Positions 49,754-60,500 are shown, counted from the first letter of the stretch. The stretch: DNA of 64,000 nucleotides from Enterovibrio norvegicus_B (GCF_002876705.1 NZ_MDAG01000014.1:186001-250000), one strand, 5' to 3'. The notes: generated by a model not told the origin, from the letters alone. Made by a program: numbers and translations.

Positions 49754-50452
49754 ATGAAGACGACCGATACCCTGACCCCTTCACAATTCCTGCCCATGCT
49801 CCCTGTTGGCACGCCATTGACGCTTGAGCTTCGATACAAAGACCAATCCAAGGCCTTTGGCGGTGCGTCGCGTGTGATTGGTTATCGTGACAAGAAATAC
49901 GTATTGATTGAAATGCCTGCCGATCGCGAGCTGGGGAAACTACTGGAAGATCCTTCGATGTTTCATGTCGTGGTTCGCGGGTTATCAGCATCTAAGTTTG
50001 GCGATATATTTGCATTCCAAAGTCATATTCTGAGCGTTATGCATCGCCCCGAGAAAATGCTCGCGATTGCGATCCCTCAATCTATTGGCATACATAGAAT
50101 GCGGAAGAACCCGCGTTTTTCGATTTCTCGCATCGTTCAGCTTGAATTGGATGATCGCATGGCGATTGCAAAGCTATCCGATATTTCGCTCACAGGCTGT
50201 GGTATTAGAGTCACCAGCAGTTTGTTAGTCGAAAAAGGCCAAGGCATTCGTGTGGTGTTCAACAAGCTGTTTGAATCGCCTCTCGCGTTTTCCGGTGAGA
50301 TCGCTAACGTACAAAGCTGCGGGGAAGGCCTTCAACTTGGCGTATGTTTCAGTGAAAAACCGCCTCACCGCATTCGCGAAGCCATCGCGCATTTACTGGC
50401 ACAGGCGGAGTTGACCGAGATCTACGAACAGCTTGAAAGCACCGTCGCATGA
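49754..50452 (+). CDS. PilZ-domain c-di-GMP receptor, YcgR-like
   Basis: A 232-residue cytosolic protein: an N-terminal YcgR-type domain (about residues 15-105) and a C-terminal PilZ domain (about 115-225). The c-di-GMP motifs are intact: R117-K-N-P-R121 (RxxxR) and D143-I-S-L-T-G148 (DxSxxG). YcgR proteins bind c-di-GMP and slow the flagellar motor; related ones act on pili or cellulose. Monocistronic. Confidence 0.9.
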   Translation: MKTTDTLTPSQFLPMLPVGTPLTLELRYKDQSKAFGGASRVIGYRDKKYVLIEMPADRELGKLLEDPSMFHVVVRGLSASKFGDIFAFQSHILSVMHRPEKMLAIAIPQSIGIHRMRKNPRFSISRIVQLELDDRMAIAKLSDISLTGCGIRVTSSLLVEKGQGIRVVFNKLFESPLAFSGEIANVQSCGEGLQLGVCFSEKPPHRIREAIAHLLAQAELTEIYEQLESTVA

Positions 50453-50523
50453 TGTTTTTTCGGTAAATCCACGTCATGATCTGCTAACGTGGTGTCATAT
50501 TCACAAATGGCAGTAAGACCCTC

Positions 50524-51822
50524 ATGCAGAAAACATTTATCGACGGTGATTTACTTTTTCGCCAACATACTTTCGATGTTCCCCTTGATTACACACAACC
50601 AAATGGTGACACGCTTTCTGTGTTCGCGCGTGAAGTCGTCGATCTCGATCGTGATCGAGAGGGAGACACACTCCCTTGGTTAGTCTATTTCCAGGGTGGC
50701 CCGGGGTTTCCTTCTCCACGCCCTGATGCGCGAAGCGGTTGGCTAAAACGCGCATTACAACAGTATCGCGTTCTTCTGCTAGACCAACGCGGCACAGGGT
50801 TGAGTTCGCCACTGACCCACCAAACCCTTGCACACATGACGGACGAAGAACAAGCGAACTATATTTCGCATTTCCGAGCAGATAACATTGTCCGTGATGC
50901 AGAAACGATCCGGGAAGCCTTCGGCGTGAAACAGTGGTCAACCCTCGGACAGAGCTTTGGTGGCTTTTGCTCGTTGACGTACCTATCGTTCTATCCCAAA
51001 AGCCTTACCTGTGCCTATATCACAGGGGGTGTTCCCTCTCTAACGCGCCCTGCTGACGATGTATATCGTGCCACCTATCAGCGAGTACTCGATAAAAACC
51101 TTACCTTGTTTGCGCAATTCCCATCGGCTCAAGCACGTTGCGCTGAAATCGCGGATTACCTGCTTGATAACCAGGTAACACTCCCCAATGGACAACGCTT
51201 TACTGTTGAGCAATTCCAGCAAATCGGGATTAACCTAGGTCGCAGTGGCGCAAACCTGCCCATGTACTATTTGCTTGAAGAAGCATTCATCGAAACGGCC
51301 CATGGCAAGATCCTCAGTGATACTTTCTTGCACGCTATGCTTGCCGAACAAAGCTATCAAACCAACCCTATCTATGCCTTTTTGCATGAGCCTATTTATA
51401 ACCAAGGCGATGCGTCAAATTGGTCTGCTCACCGCGTTCGTCACCACGCTTTCCCAGAGTTCAACTATGAACAAGGCAAACCCTTCTTGTTTACCGGTGA
51501 GATGGTGTATCCGTGGATGTTTGATCAGATGGAGAATCTGACATCATTGAAAGGTGCTGCAGATCGATTGGCATCAAAAGCAGATTGGCCAGCACTGTAT
51601 GACGTTGATGCTTTGGCCAGCAACACCGTGCCTGTCGTTTGTGCGGTGTATGCGGATGATATGTATGTAGAAATGGATTACTCGTGCGAGACACTCAAAG
51701 GCATTCCGAAGAGCCGCGCATGGATCACCAATGAGTATGAACACAATGGTCTTCGTGCAGATGGCGAGAGAATTTTAGACCGCTTAATCAGTATGGCTGA
51801 CAGCATTAAAAACTTACCATAA
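50524..51822 (+). CDS. Prolyl aminopeptidase-like alpha/beta hydrolase (S33)
   Basis: A 432-residue alpha/beta hydrolase of the proline iminopeptidase type. The oxyanion motif is YFQGGPGFP, then LLLDQRGTGLSSP; the nucleophile is in GQSFGG; the catalytic His is near the C-terminus in EYEHNGLRADG. Longer family members (430 or so) act on N-terminal Pro or related peptides. SD AGGGG-type is weak, but the start fits the family. Confidence 0.85.
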   Translation: MQKTFIDGDLLFRQHTFDVPLDYTQPNGDTLSVFAREVVDLDRDREGDTLPWLVYFQGGPGFPSPRPDARSGWLKRALQQYRVLLLDQRGTGLSSPLTHQTLAHMTDEEQANYISHFRADNIVRDAETIREAFGVKQWSTLGQSFGGFCSLTYLSFYPKSLTCAYITGGVPSLTRPADDVYRATYQRVLDKNLTLFAQFPSAQARCAEIADYLLDNQVTLPNGQRFTVEQFQQIGINLGRSGANLPMYYLLEEAFIETAHGKILSDTFLHAMLAEQSYQTNPIYAFLHEPIYNQGDASNWSAHRVRHHAFPEFNYEQGKPFLFTGEMVYPWMFDQMENLTSLKGAADRLASKADWPALYDVDALASNTVPVVCAVYADDMYVEMDYSCETLKGIPKSRAWITNEYEHNGLRADGERILDRLISMADSIKNLP

Positions 51823-52123
51823 CCACCACTTGGTCACGTTAAGATAAAACGTGGCCAATTTCTCATTGTTAACTTGTAAAATCGCACCGTATCCCCCGAA
51901 TAAAACTGTCACTTCCCGCTCGAAATAAATGTTAAATAAATGCTGTTAAAACCCTGTATTAATACAATAAATACATTTCAAACATTCACAATAAGATGTT
52001 TTTTCAATCACTTGAAAAAACAATGAGCATGGCAACGTTTTTATTCTACCCTTATCGCTTTACAAATGCCGTTCTGGTTATAAAATCCCGCATCTTCTGA
52101 CTATTTTCCATTCAGGTACTTCA
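51823..52123. other. Intergenic region with terminator of the peptidase gene
   Basis: 301 bases. TTGGTCACGTT (51830-51840) pairs with AACGTGGCCAA (51848-51858), 11 bp with one wobble, followed by TTTCT, ending the aminopeptidase transcript. The remainder is AT-rich and must hold the rarD promoter. Confidence 0.65.
51830..51858 (+). terminator. Terminator hairpin of the aminopeptidase gene
   Basis: 11-bp stem with 7-base loop, then a short T-rich tail. Confidence 0.7.
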
Positions 52124-53023
52124 ATGAATCCGACACGTTTTGGTAACGTGATGGCGGCGATAGCGTTTCTTTTATGGGGAGCAATGCCGCTTTACTACCA
52201 ATTTATGCCTAACGCCGCTATGGATGAGCTGCTTGCCCTAAGAATCGCTGCATCAGTGCCTTTCCTCTTGCTGATGCTGCAGTGTCGGAAAGGCAAAACG
52301 CCGAATTGGAAAACGCTTACTGCAGACAAACGTTCTTTTGGCTTCTCTGCGCTTGCTTCTGTAATGATGTGTATCTCATGGAGTGCATTTACATGGGCAA
52401 TGACCAACGATCGCGTGTTAGACGCAAGTTTGGGTTTTTTCATTAATCCACTCTTAGTGATTGCTCTCGGTGTGCTTGCGTTCAAAGAAACACTGACACT
52501 CGGTCAAAAAGCCGCCGTGGTTTTTGGCGCACTCGGTTTGAGCTATCAGATTGTCCAATACGGTGAAGTACCTATTGCAGCCATGTTAATGGCGATATTT
52601 TTTGCGATGTATGGTTGGTGCAAACGCTATGTGAATTATGATGCGATCACGTCTTTGTTCGTTGAATGCATCGTGCTGTTCCCGATTGCTGCCATATATA
52701 TGGCTTACAAAATCGGCGTCGGCACCAGTGTTGCGGTATCTGGGGATTTCTCGACACTTTTGCTGTACTTAGGGGCTGCGCCTATCACGCTTTTGCCTTT
52801 GTTCTTTTTCTCTGAAGCCGTGAAACACGCCAAAATGTCGATGGTTGGTCTCATGCAATACATCGAACCCAGTCTGCAATTTGTATTGGCAGTGGTCCTG
52901 TTTGGCGAAGCGTTTGATAGCGTAAAAACCGTGAGTTTTGGCCTGATTTGGTTTGGTCTGGCGATCACCATTATCGAGAGTCTTGTGAAAGTAAGGCCGA
53001 AACCAGATTTACCCCAGCATTAA
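52124..53023 (+). CDS. rarD: EamA-family transporter RarD
   Basis: A 299-residue inner-membrane protein with ten or so hydrophobic segments in the EamA (DMT) superfamily, RarD type. The N-terminus NVMAAIAFLLWGAMPLYYQFM and the second half LGAAPITLLPLFFFSEAVKHAKMSMVGLMQYIEPSLQF are characteristic. RarD affects chloramphenicol sensitivity in some species; its substrate is unknown. Convergent with the EIIC-EAL gene, sharing a hairpin terminator. Confidence 0.9.
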   Translation: MNPTRFGNVMAAIAFLLWGAMPLYYQFMPNAAMDELLALRIAASVPFLLLMLQCRKGKTPNWKTLTADKRSFGFSALASVMMCISWSAFTWAMTNDRVLDASLGFFINPLLVIALGVLAFKETLTLGQKAAVVFGALGLSYQIVQYGEVPIAAMLMAIFFAMYGWCKRYVNYDAITSLFVECIVLFPIAAIYMAYKIGVGTSVAVSGDFSTLLLYLGAAPITLLPLFFFSEAVKHAKMSMVGLMQYIEPSLQFVLAVVLFGEAFDSVKTVSFGLIWFGLAITIIESLVKVRPKPDLPQH

Positions 53024-53034
53024 CACGAGCAATC

Positions 53035-53090
53035 AACATCGATAAGCGCTTGAGATCGAGCTTCTTGGTCTCGGCGCTATATCGATGTTT
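53035..53090. terminator. Long hairpin between convergent genes
   Basis: AACATCGATAAGCGC pairs with GCGCTATATCGATGTT (15 bp, one bulge), with an inner GAGA/TCTC. A likely bidirectional terminator for rarD and the EIIC-EAL gene. Confidence 0.8.
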
Positions 53091-53138
53091 CCTCTACACT
53101 TTCGCACTCCAATCCACGTTCAAGGCCTCGCGCTACCT

Positions 53139-55124
53139 TCACGCCTTACCCGCACCTTCAAGCACTTCTTCAATGCGCTGTTTACTTAGCGCAGGCTGGT
53201 AAAAATACCCTTGTACAAACTCGATATCACACGCTTGAATGAGCGCCATTTCTTCTTCACTCTCCACGCCTTCTGCAATAACGGTGTATCCCATTTCATT
53301 GAGTGCGCTACTTATATGGTGATACAAAATCTTACCTTCAGGTGATGACGCGTTTTCTAAGAACTGACGATCGAGTTTAACGAAATCAGCCTTCAGTTTT
53401 GCCAACATAGAGAGACTGGCATAGCCAGAACCAAAATCATCAATGGCCACATGAAAACCTTGATTTTGAAGCTGTAAGATCACCGATTGTGCTTCAACTT
53501 GGTTTTGGATGTAGCCCGATTCGGTAATTTCCACCACGAGGGGAAGGCCACCTAACATCGTATTGATATTGTTGATATGCTCTGAATCCAACAACGATTC
53601 CACCGTCAGGTTCATGCTGACTTTGGTATGGAGAAGACCGCGTTGTTGCCAATCTTTCATATCCAACGCCACTTGCTCCAATACCCACACATCAATGGGA
53701 CTCGCCATACCTGCAGAAATGAAATCTTTCAAAAAAGCGGGACTACTTACCACACCATCTTTTTCAATTCGCAACAAGGCTTCTAGCCCAGACAACATGC
53801 CCGTTTTCACGTTGTATTGCGGTTGATAGTAGACTTTTAAATCCCCTTCTAAGAGTTGCTTCATATGATCATTCACCGTTGCAACTTGCTCACCCAATTC
53901 ATTCTGCGCTTTATTCAGCAGCATGTCGCCGTGTGCCAACACTCTGCCGTTAAGACGCAACCGCCGCGCAAGCTTATCGCCGAGCATTTCATTGCTGTCC
54001 ACTTCAAAACGCCGAATGAAAGGTCGATATATCACTGCGCCAATTGCAATGAGGCAACCTTGCACCAACACTGCCATGGCATTGCCATCCGTCGCCAACC
54101 ACACATTCGCAAACACGGGCGTAATCCAACTAAGGTCGAGATTCACGACGCTAATGGGGAACACAGAAAACAGTATGAATGCCAGGAGTTGATTAACAAG
54201 CGGCACCAAAATGAAAGGAATGGCAAGCATGGGGTTATAAATGACAGGCAGCCCAAACAGCAAAATTTCATTGATGTTCAACAGCGCAAAGGGCAGCGAT
54301 ATTTTTGCGATAGCACGGCCATGTTGATTACGCGAAAAGAGAAGTAACGCCAAGATCAAAGACCAAGTACCACCCGCCCCGCCTGGTACGGCAAACAAAT
54401 CAAAAAACTGAGTGAACGGAATGTTCGAAACGTAAATGTCTGTGACAAATTGGGCGTCAAAGAAGGTGTAGTATGCGGCAGCCCCGTGAATACCCGCCAA
54501 CCAGAACAAATGAATGAAGAAGTTATACAACACACTTTGCCACTGCATAGAGAGTTCAGCGACCCAACTGACAAATGGCGTAAGCGAAAAGTGGTGCATG
54601 ATTGGCGTTAATAGTAAGGCAATGAGGTAGATAACGATGTACGGCAACGTCGCATCGATATGCCGTTTTAAAGACCGATTCAAGACCCCTTTTCGATCGA
54701 TAGAAAAAGTGAAAACACGACGTAAAACGACATAAAACACACACACAAAGACGGGAATAGCAATCGCTTGTGGCAAAACGAAGTCGCTGGAAAGCACGAT
54801 ACCGTCTTCTGAAAATTGAATGTACCCAGAGAACTTGAGAAACAACAGCAAGGTTAAAATAGTGGCGTGGATCCGTTCATAGGAAAAACCGAGCGCAAGG
54901 TGATAAGCCAGTGATATCGTCAACAACAAAGGGAAAATAAGCCCAAACAGCTGTGACAACGAGCCAGCCATGCTGGATTCCATAAACAAAAAATGCGCAT
55001 TGATAATATTGAACAATATCCAAACGGAGCGCAAAAACATAAAAGGAAGAAGAGCGAGCACTGCTTCTCTAAGAGAATCTAAAAATATTTTAGATACAGA
55101 TAGGATATTGACTGCGCGTGACAT
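53139..55124 (-). CDS. PTS EIIC permease fused to EAL phosphodiesterase
   Basis: A 661-residue fusion. Residues about 15-370 are a PTS EIIC of the lactose/cellobiose type with ten hydrophobic segments: GGAGGTWSLILALLLFSR, and NINEILLFGLPVIYNPMLAIPFI with the substrate-loop NINE and GLP motifs. Residues about 410-655 are an EAL domain with the catalytic E448 in LEALLR, the N in MNLT, the EITES Glu, I-D562-D563-F-G-S-G, K in VKLDRQF and EGVES (E618). All metal-site residues are kept, so it should cleave c-di-GMP. No EIIA/EIIB gene is near. SD GGGAGAGG supports the start. Confidence 0.92.
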   Translation of the reverse strand: MSRAVNILSVSKIFLDSLREAVLALLPFMFLRSVWILFNIINAHFLFMESSMAGSLSQLFGLIFPLLLTISLAYHLALGFSYERIHATILTLLLFLKFSGYIQFSEDGIVLSSDFVLPQAIAIPVFVCVFYVVLRRVFTFSIDRKGVLNRSLKRHIDATLPYIVIYLIALLLTPIMHHFSLTPFVSWVAELSMQWQSVLYNFFIHLFWLAGIHGAAAYYTFFDAQFVTDIYVSNIPFTQFFDLFAVPGGAGGTWSLILALLLFSRNQHGRAIAKISLPFALLNINEILLFGLPVIYNPMLAIPFILVPLVNQLLAFILFSVFPISVVNLDLSWITPVFANVWLATDGNAMAVLVQGCLIAIGAVIYRPFIRRFEVDSNEMLGDKLARRLRLNGRVLAHGDMLLNKAQNELGEQVATVNDHMKQLLEGDLKVYYQPQYNVKTGMLSGLEALLRIEKDGVVSSPAFLKDFISAGMASPIDVWVLEQVALDMKDWQQRGLLHTKVSMNLTVESLLDSEHINNINTMLGGLPLVVEITESGYIQNQVEAQSVILQLQNQGFHVAIDDFGSGYASLSMLAKLKADFVKLDRQFLENASSPEGKILYHHISSALNEMGYTVIAEGVESEEEMALIQACDIEFVQGYFYQPALSKQRIEEVLEGAGKA

Positions 55125-55629
55125 GCACCTCTCCCATTATCATTCTCAAAAAAAAGAGCACAATCCCGGAAGGAATAAACACACCTCGTCATGCAGACCT
55201 TTTATTTTCACTCGCACATAGTAAACGTAAATTCACCATTGCTTCATGTTCACTTTACGAGAATCATTAAAAACAAACATACCCCCACCTACACACCAAA
55301 AAAATCACAATAAAAACAGCAGTAAAGAATGAAAATATATTTAAAAATGGTTAACTGAAAAAATTTTAACAATTTAATTGAAGAAAATTAAAACACGAAA
55401 AATTAAAATCATCACACATTAAACGCGAATTGCATGTCGATAATTTTTACTCTTTATCAGTAAATACAGAATTCCGGCTCATTATCGCTACAGTTGAATT
55501 ATCTCTTTAGAGAAATAAACAAACAACCACATATTTTTTGTTCCTGAACTACTCACGGATAAAAGACGATAAAAAGCCCAGTGAACTACCACTGGGCTGC
55601 TCCGTTTTATCTGTAATCGCTACATCACG
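55125..55629. other. AT-rich promoter region with dcuC terminator
   Basis: About 505 bases. Beyond the terminator at 55575 it is A/T-rich with no ORF. It must hold the EIIC-EAL promoter. No CRP or NagC palindrome was recognised. Confidence 0.55.
55575..55598 (-). terminator. Rho-independent terminator of dcuC
   Basis: AGCCCAGTG/CACTGGGCT stem, 6-base loop, T5 on the minus strand (AAAAA on the plus strand left of the stem). Confidence 0.85.
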
Positions 55630-56982
55630 TTATACGCCAATGACAAGTGACGCTGCCGTTGAGACGATCAACGCGCCCACCATTGGAATGGCAGTACGTT
55701 TTACCAGTTCAAACGGTGATACACCTGCCACTCCCGCCACCGCGACAACAGCACCCGTAATCGGCGACATTGAGCGCGCAATACCAGACGCAAGCTGCAT
55801 CGGCATTAACATCGCCACGGCAGGAATTCCCACTTTACCCGCGATGTCAGGCACGATAGCAGCAAAGGAGAAAAATGGCGCATTGCCCGATCCCATGATG
55901 ATGGCAGCCAGTGCAATGATCAGTACCATCAAGATAACCATCAGTGCAGGAGAAACACTTGCCGCCAACGCACCATCAATGACGGTGTTCAACAAACCTG
56001 TGGTTTTCAGGCCGTGTGCGAACGTTTGACCCGCAACAACAAGGGTAACAACGCGAGCGAACTGGCGGCCCATGCTATCGAAGTACACCAAAATATCGCT
56101 GAAAACAGATTTTGGTGTACGGCGGAAGGTTTCACACAACATCGCAACTGCAATCGAGACGAACATTGCTGTCACCACATCGATCTTCACGGACTCAATC
56201 GCCATCGGGCTGAAAATCAGCAACAACGCCAAAGGAATAACGGGCAGCAATGCATACCAAATCGGTGGGTTACACTCGCTTTCGCTTGCGCTGATTTCAG
56301 TGTCGTTATTCTCCACTTCTCGTCTATCGAACCAGCGTTGAACAAACAAATGCAGTATGGCAATCGTGACCATGGTGATTAGCGCGACGGGAAGTTGATA
56401 AGAAATGAAGTATTCCGTCACAGGCATGTCTGCCGTACGAGCGGCAAGGTTCGCGTTCCCTGAAGCTGGCCCCAAGTCCAAACAGGCCGCTGTCGCAATC
56501 ACTGCGGTCGCCGACATTTTGCTCACGCCCAAGCGAACCAAGATTGGATACAAAGTCACCATCAGCAACAAACCAAGCCCTGACGCACTCGGTATGAAGA
56601 TATTGAGGAATTGACCTATCAAATAACCCAAAGCCATCACTAAATAGGGTGCTTTGAAGTACCCCAGCGGTTTAATCGCAATGCTCACCAGCGCGCGAGA
56701 AGCACCGATATGATCCATGTAGTGCGCGAAACCACCCACGGCCATGATGATGAGGCCAAGACCTGCAACCGTTTTACTCGTGGTCTGTTTTACAAAGGTG
56801 AATATATCGAGGGCAACAGAGCCGCTTGATGCTGATTCAGGTAACGGCATGCCTGTTTCGAAGAAAATGCCGGCGACCATGAGGATCATACCGCCGATAA
56901 ACAGTGTCGTTTGTGGGTTGTAACGTTTTACGATGAGGTAGCCGACAGCAAAGATCACTATCAAGCTAAAGAGCGTTGTCAT
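55630..56982 (-). CDS. dcuC: C4-dicarboxylate transporter DcuC
   Basis: A 450-residue inner-membrane carrier (E. coli DcuC 461). Characteristic parts: LIIMAVGGFAHYMDHIGASRAL, SASGLGLLLMVTLYPILVRLGVSKMSA, DLGPASGNANLAARTADM, and at the C-terminus GSGNAPFFSFAAIVP followed by SMSPITGAVVAVAGVAGVSPFELVKRTAIPM. It takes up or exchanges fumarate, malate and succinate under anaerobiosis. Monocistronic with a terminator; a 10-bp dyad lies about 80 bases upstream. Confidence 0.92.
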   Translation of the reverse strand: MTTLFSLIVIFAVGYLIVKRYNPQTTLFIGGMILMVAGIFFETGMPLPESASSGSVALDIFTFVKQTTSKTVAGLGLIIMAVGGFAHYMDHIGASRALVSIAIKPLGYFKAPYLVMALGYLIGQFLNIFIPSASGLGLLLMVTLYPILVRLGVSKMSATAVIATAACLDLGPASGNANLAARTADMPVTEYFISYQLPVALITMVTIAILHLFVQRWFDRREVENNDTEISASESECNPPIWYALLPVIPLALLLIFSPMAIESVKIDVVTAMFVSIAVAMLCETFRRTPKSVFSDILVYFDSMGRQFARVVTLVVAGQTFAHGLKTTGLLNTVIDGALAASVSPALMVILMVLIIALAAIIMGSGNAPFFSFAAIVPDIAGKVGIPAVAMLMPMQLASGIARSMSPITGAVVAVAGVAGVSPFELVKRTAIPMVGALIVSTAASLVIGV

Positions 56983-57063
56983 TCATGCTTCTCCATAAAC
57001 AAAAATTGACACGAAGGCTTATGGACACCGTGGAAAGAATCAGTCCATAACGTGTCATTTCCT

Positions 57064-57090
57064 TCTTTGATTCACACAAAGAATCAAAGA
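57064..57090. promoter_or_regulatory. 10-bp inverted repeat upstream of dcuC
   Basis: TCTTTGATTC (57064-57073), 7-base spacer, GAATCAAAGA (57081-57090). A perfect dyad at about -80 to -110 relative to the dcuC start; it may be an operator or leader hairpin. Confidence 0.5.
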
Positions 57091-57523
57091 GAAGCAGATA
57101 TCTAGCAGTCCCCCAAAGTACACACAATGATTTTCAACTTGATGAATGAATCAGCTATTGATGAATCTATTAATCGTATCAATGAGATGATTTCGCATCA
57201 AAAACAGACACGTTACGCAACATGCCGTTTTGTGATTTTTATAATTTTGTTCTTGGACGGAGAGAACATAAAGGCAGTATGTTGCCAATGAACGTCATTT
57301 TGGTGAACACGATCGGCTAGAAGATTGATACGGGGTATACCTTAGATGTTCATCACTTAACTCTTTGAGGTCCCATTCCAAGTTATCAATCCAGATTTGG
57401 AAGCAAATCACATTAAACGCCCTATCAAGCTTTCAGTTTCTCCGCACGTTGGCACCAAACCACAAGCCATTAACACCCCTCTAAACACGCCCTTGTTCTG
57501 TAACTGCCGAACTGGGTACAAAA

Positions 57524-57545
57524 AAAAGCACCCGAAGGTGCTTTT
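57524..57545 (-). terminator. Rho-independent terminator of the RND operon
   Basis: AAAAGCACC/GGTGCTTTT stem with CGAA tetraloop, A-run on the left giving U-tract on the minus strand. Confidence 0.9.
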
Positions 57546-57569
57546 CAATGGCGTTTCGTTTTGGCGAGA

Positions 57570-60500
57570 TTAGTCGTCTAACTCTGCCAATTTCGTCGAA
57601 CCGCCGTGGTGCTTTTCACGTAAGCGCTGAATCAAAGCAAAGAAGCCAGGAATCAGGAATGTACCGGCCAACAATACGCACAACAGGCCGCCCGTTAGAG
57701 AGATACCCAAGGAGTTCTGACTGATATGTCCCGCACCGCTTGCAAAAATCAACGGCATAATACCGAGGATAAATGACCAAGACGTCATGTTCACCGCGCG
57801 GAAACGAAGCTTACCGCCTTCCACTGCCGCATCTGCAATCGACATCTCTTTCTCTTCACGCTCATACTTACCGAATTCCACGATAAGAATTGCGTTCTTC
57901 GCAGCCAGTGCAATCAAGAGAACCAAACCAATCTGCGCATACAAGTTCAGCGGTGTGCCTGTCATTGCAAGCGCAAGGAAAGAACCCAGCGTCGCGACGG
58001 GCACAACGAGAATGATCGCTAACGGAATACTCCAGCTTTCATACTGCGCCACCATGAACAAGTAAATGAAGATCAGTGCCAGAATGAAAGCATAAATAGC
58101 AAGGTTACCGGCCTGAACTTCTTGGTAAGCCATGCCAGTCCATTCGTACTGGTAGCCTTGTGGCAGCATTTCAGCCGCAACACGCTCCATCGCAGCAATC
58201 GCATCACCCGATGAATAACCCGGAGCGGGTGAGCCTTGAATGACAGCAGAACGGTACATGTTGTAACGCCATGCCACATCAGGCTCAAACACTTGCTCAA
58301 CATCAATCAAGGTGCTGAGAGGGATCATATCCCCAGAGTTGGAACGCACGTGGAATCGACCCAAGGAATCAAGGTCGTTACGGTAATCCGAGTCTGCTTG
58401 AATCGTGACACGGTAGTTCTTGCCGTACATGCTGAAATCGTTCACATACATCGACGCCAAGTTACCTTGAAGCGTGGTGAAGATTTCAGAAAGTGGAATG
58501 CCTAGCTGCTTGGCTTTCTCACGGTCAATATCCACATAAAAGTGCGGCACATTTGCACGGAATGTACTGAAAGTACGCGCAATCTCAGGCTGCTCATTCG
58601 CTTTTACCATCAACTGCTGCATCAACATGGCAAGGTCACTTCGGCTGCGGCCTAACGTGTCTTCCAACACAAACTCAAAGCCCGATGCGGCACCCATTCC
58701 CGGAACAGCTGGCGGCCCCATCGCAAACACGATCGCTTCAGGCAAATGCATTGCCGCTGCGCCGTTAATGCGATTGGTGATAGAGAACGCATCATGCTCA
58801 CCCTCAAGCGCCTGACGGGTTTCCCAGTCTTTTAGCTTGATGAACATCGACGCACCGTTTGACGCAGCTGCGCCCGTTAGGAAGGCAAAGCCGTTCGCAA
58901 CGGTTGCACCATCAACGCCCGGCTCGTTCTTCACGATTTGCGTCAGCTTGCGTGTTACTTCTTCCGTGCGCGACAAAGAGGCAGCATCTGGCAACTGAAT
59001 GTTGACCAATAGCACGCCTTTGTCTTCTTGCGGTACAAAGCCGGTTGATGTGGTTTTCGCGAAATAACCCGCGGCTCCAACAGCAACAACAAACAAGGTA
59101 CCTAGCACCACGGTTTTTCGAACGAGGAAGCCCGCGACCGAGCCGTATTTGTTCGTGACTTTTTCCAACCCACGGTTGAACTTCTTAAACCAACGCGCAT
59201 GGTTGTCTTCGCCTTGTTTCAAGACAAGAGAACACAGTGCTGGCGACAGCGTTAACGCATTGATAGAAGAAATCAGTACTGAAATACAGATAGTCAGTGC
59301 GAACTGACGGTACATGATACCTGTGATACCCGGTAGCATCGCAACAGGCAGGAACACCGCCAACAATACCAAGGTGGAGGTAATGATCGGCCCCGTCACT
59401 TCCTTCATAGCGATCAGCGTGGCTTGTCGCGGTGTCAGGCTCGGGTCTTTCGCCATGTTGGTATCAACGTTCTCAATAACCAAGATGGCGTCATCCACCA
59501 CGATACCGATGGCAAGTATCAAACCAAACAAGGTCACGGTATTGATGGTAAAACCCGCCGCCAACATGATGGCAAACGTACCTACCAGTGATACGGGAAT
59601 CGCAACGACCGGAATCAAGGTCGAACGGAAACTGCCCAAGAACAGGTAGGTCACGGCGATAACCAAGAGCACAGCTTCAATCAGTGTTTTGACCACGCCT
59701 TTGATGGATTCCGCAACGAACAAAGTCGTGTCATAACTGGCTTCATATGCCATGCCTTCCGGGAAGTTCTCTGAAAGATCGTCCAAGCGCTCCATGATGA
59801 GACCACCACTTTCCAGCGCATTCGCGTCAGACTGGAGGTTCAAAATCACGATAGATGCTGGGCGATCTCGGTATTTACCATTACCCGAATAGAACTTGCG
59901 GCCAAGAGAGATATCAGCAACGTCTTTCAAATACACCATGCTGCCATCGGTGTTAGCACGCACAACCACTTGTTCAAACTCTTCCACGGACCCAAGGCGG
60001 CCTTGTGTCACGAGTTTAAAGGTCATTTCCTGCGCGTCGTTAAATGGCGGCGCACCAATATCGCCCGCAGCCACTTGCACGTTCTGTTCCGCCAGCACGG
60101 AACGAATGTCAGACGTGGTAATGCCAAGGTTGGCCATTTTCTCTGGATTCAACCATACGCGCATGGCGTATTCACCACCGCCCACAACGTTCACTTCACT
60201 GATGCCTTTTACACGCGCCAGTTGGTCTTTCACGTTGAGGTTGATGTAGTTAACCAGAAATTGGTCGTCATACTTCCCTTCGGGAGAATAGAAGTTCAAC
60301 ACCATCAACAAGTCAGGAGAACGTTTCTTCACCGTCACGCCAACCTGACGCACCTCTGGCGGCAGTTTAGATTCAATCTGCGCCACGCGGTTTTGCACGT
60401 TCACCTGTGCCATATCAGGGTCAGTGCCGATGTCGAACGTCACGTTCAAGCTGTATGAGCCGTCATTGGCGCTTTTTGAGGACATGTAAATCATGTTCTC

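Larger units (their letters stand above)
56983..57569. other. Intergenic region, dcuC promoter side and RND terminator
   Basis: 587 bases with no ORF. It contains the dyad at 57064-57090 and the RND terminator at 57524-57545. No consensus FNR site was found. Confidence 0.6.

Noticed and set aside
55538..56029. Plus-strand 163-residue frame opposite dcuC
   Set aside because: A shadow of the transporter with no signal for initiation.
57121..57240. FNR site upstream of dcuC
   Set aside because: Several TTGAT and ATCA half-sites occur, but none has the 4-base spacing of TTGAT-N4-ATCAA.
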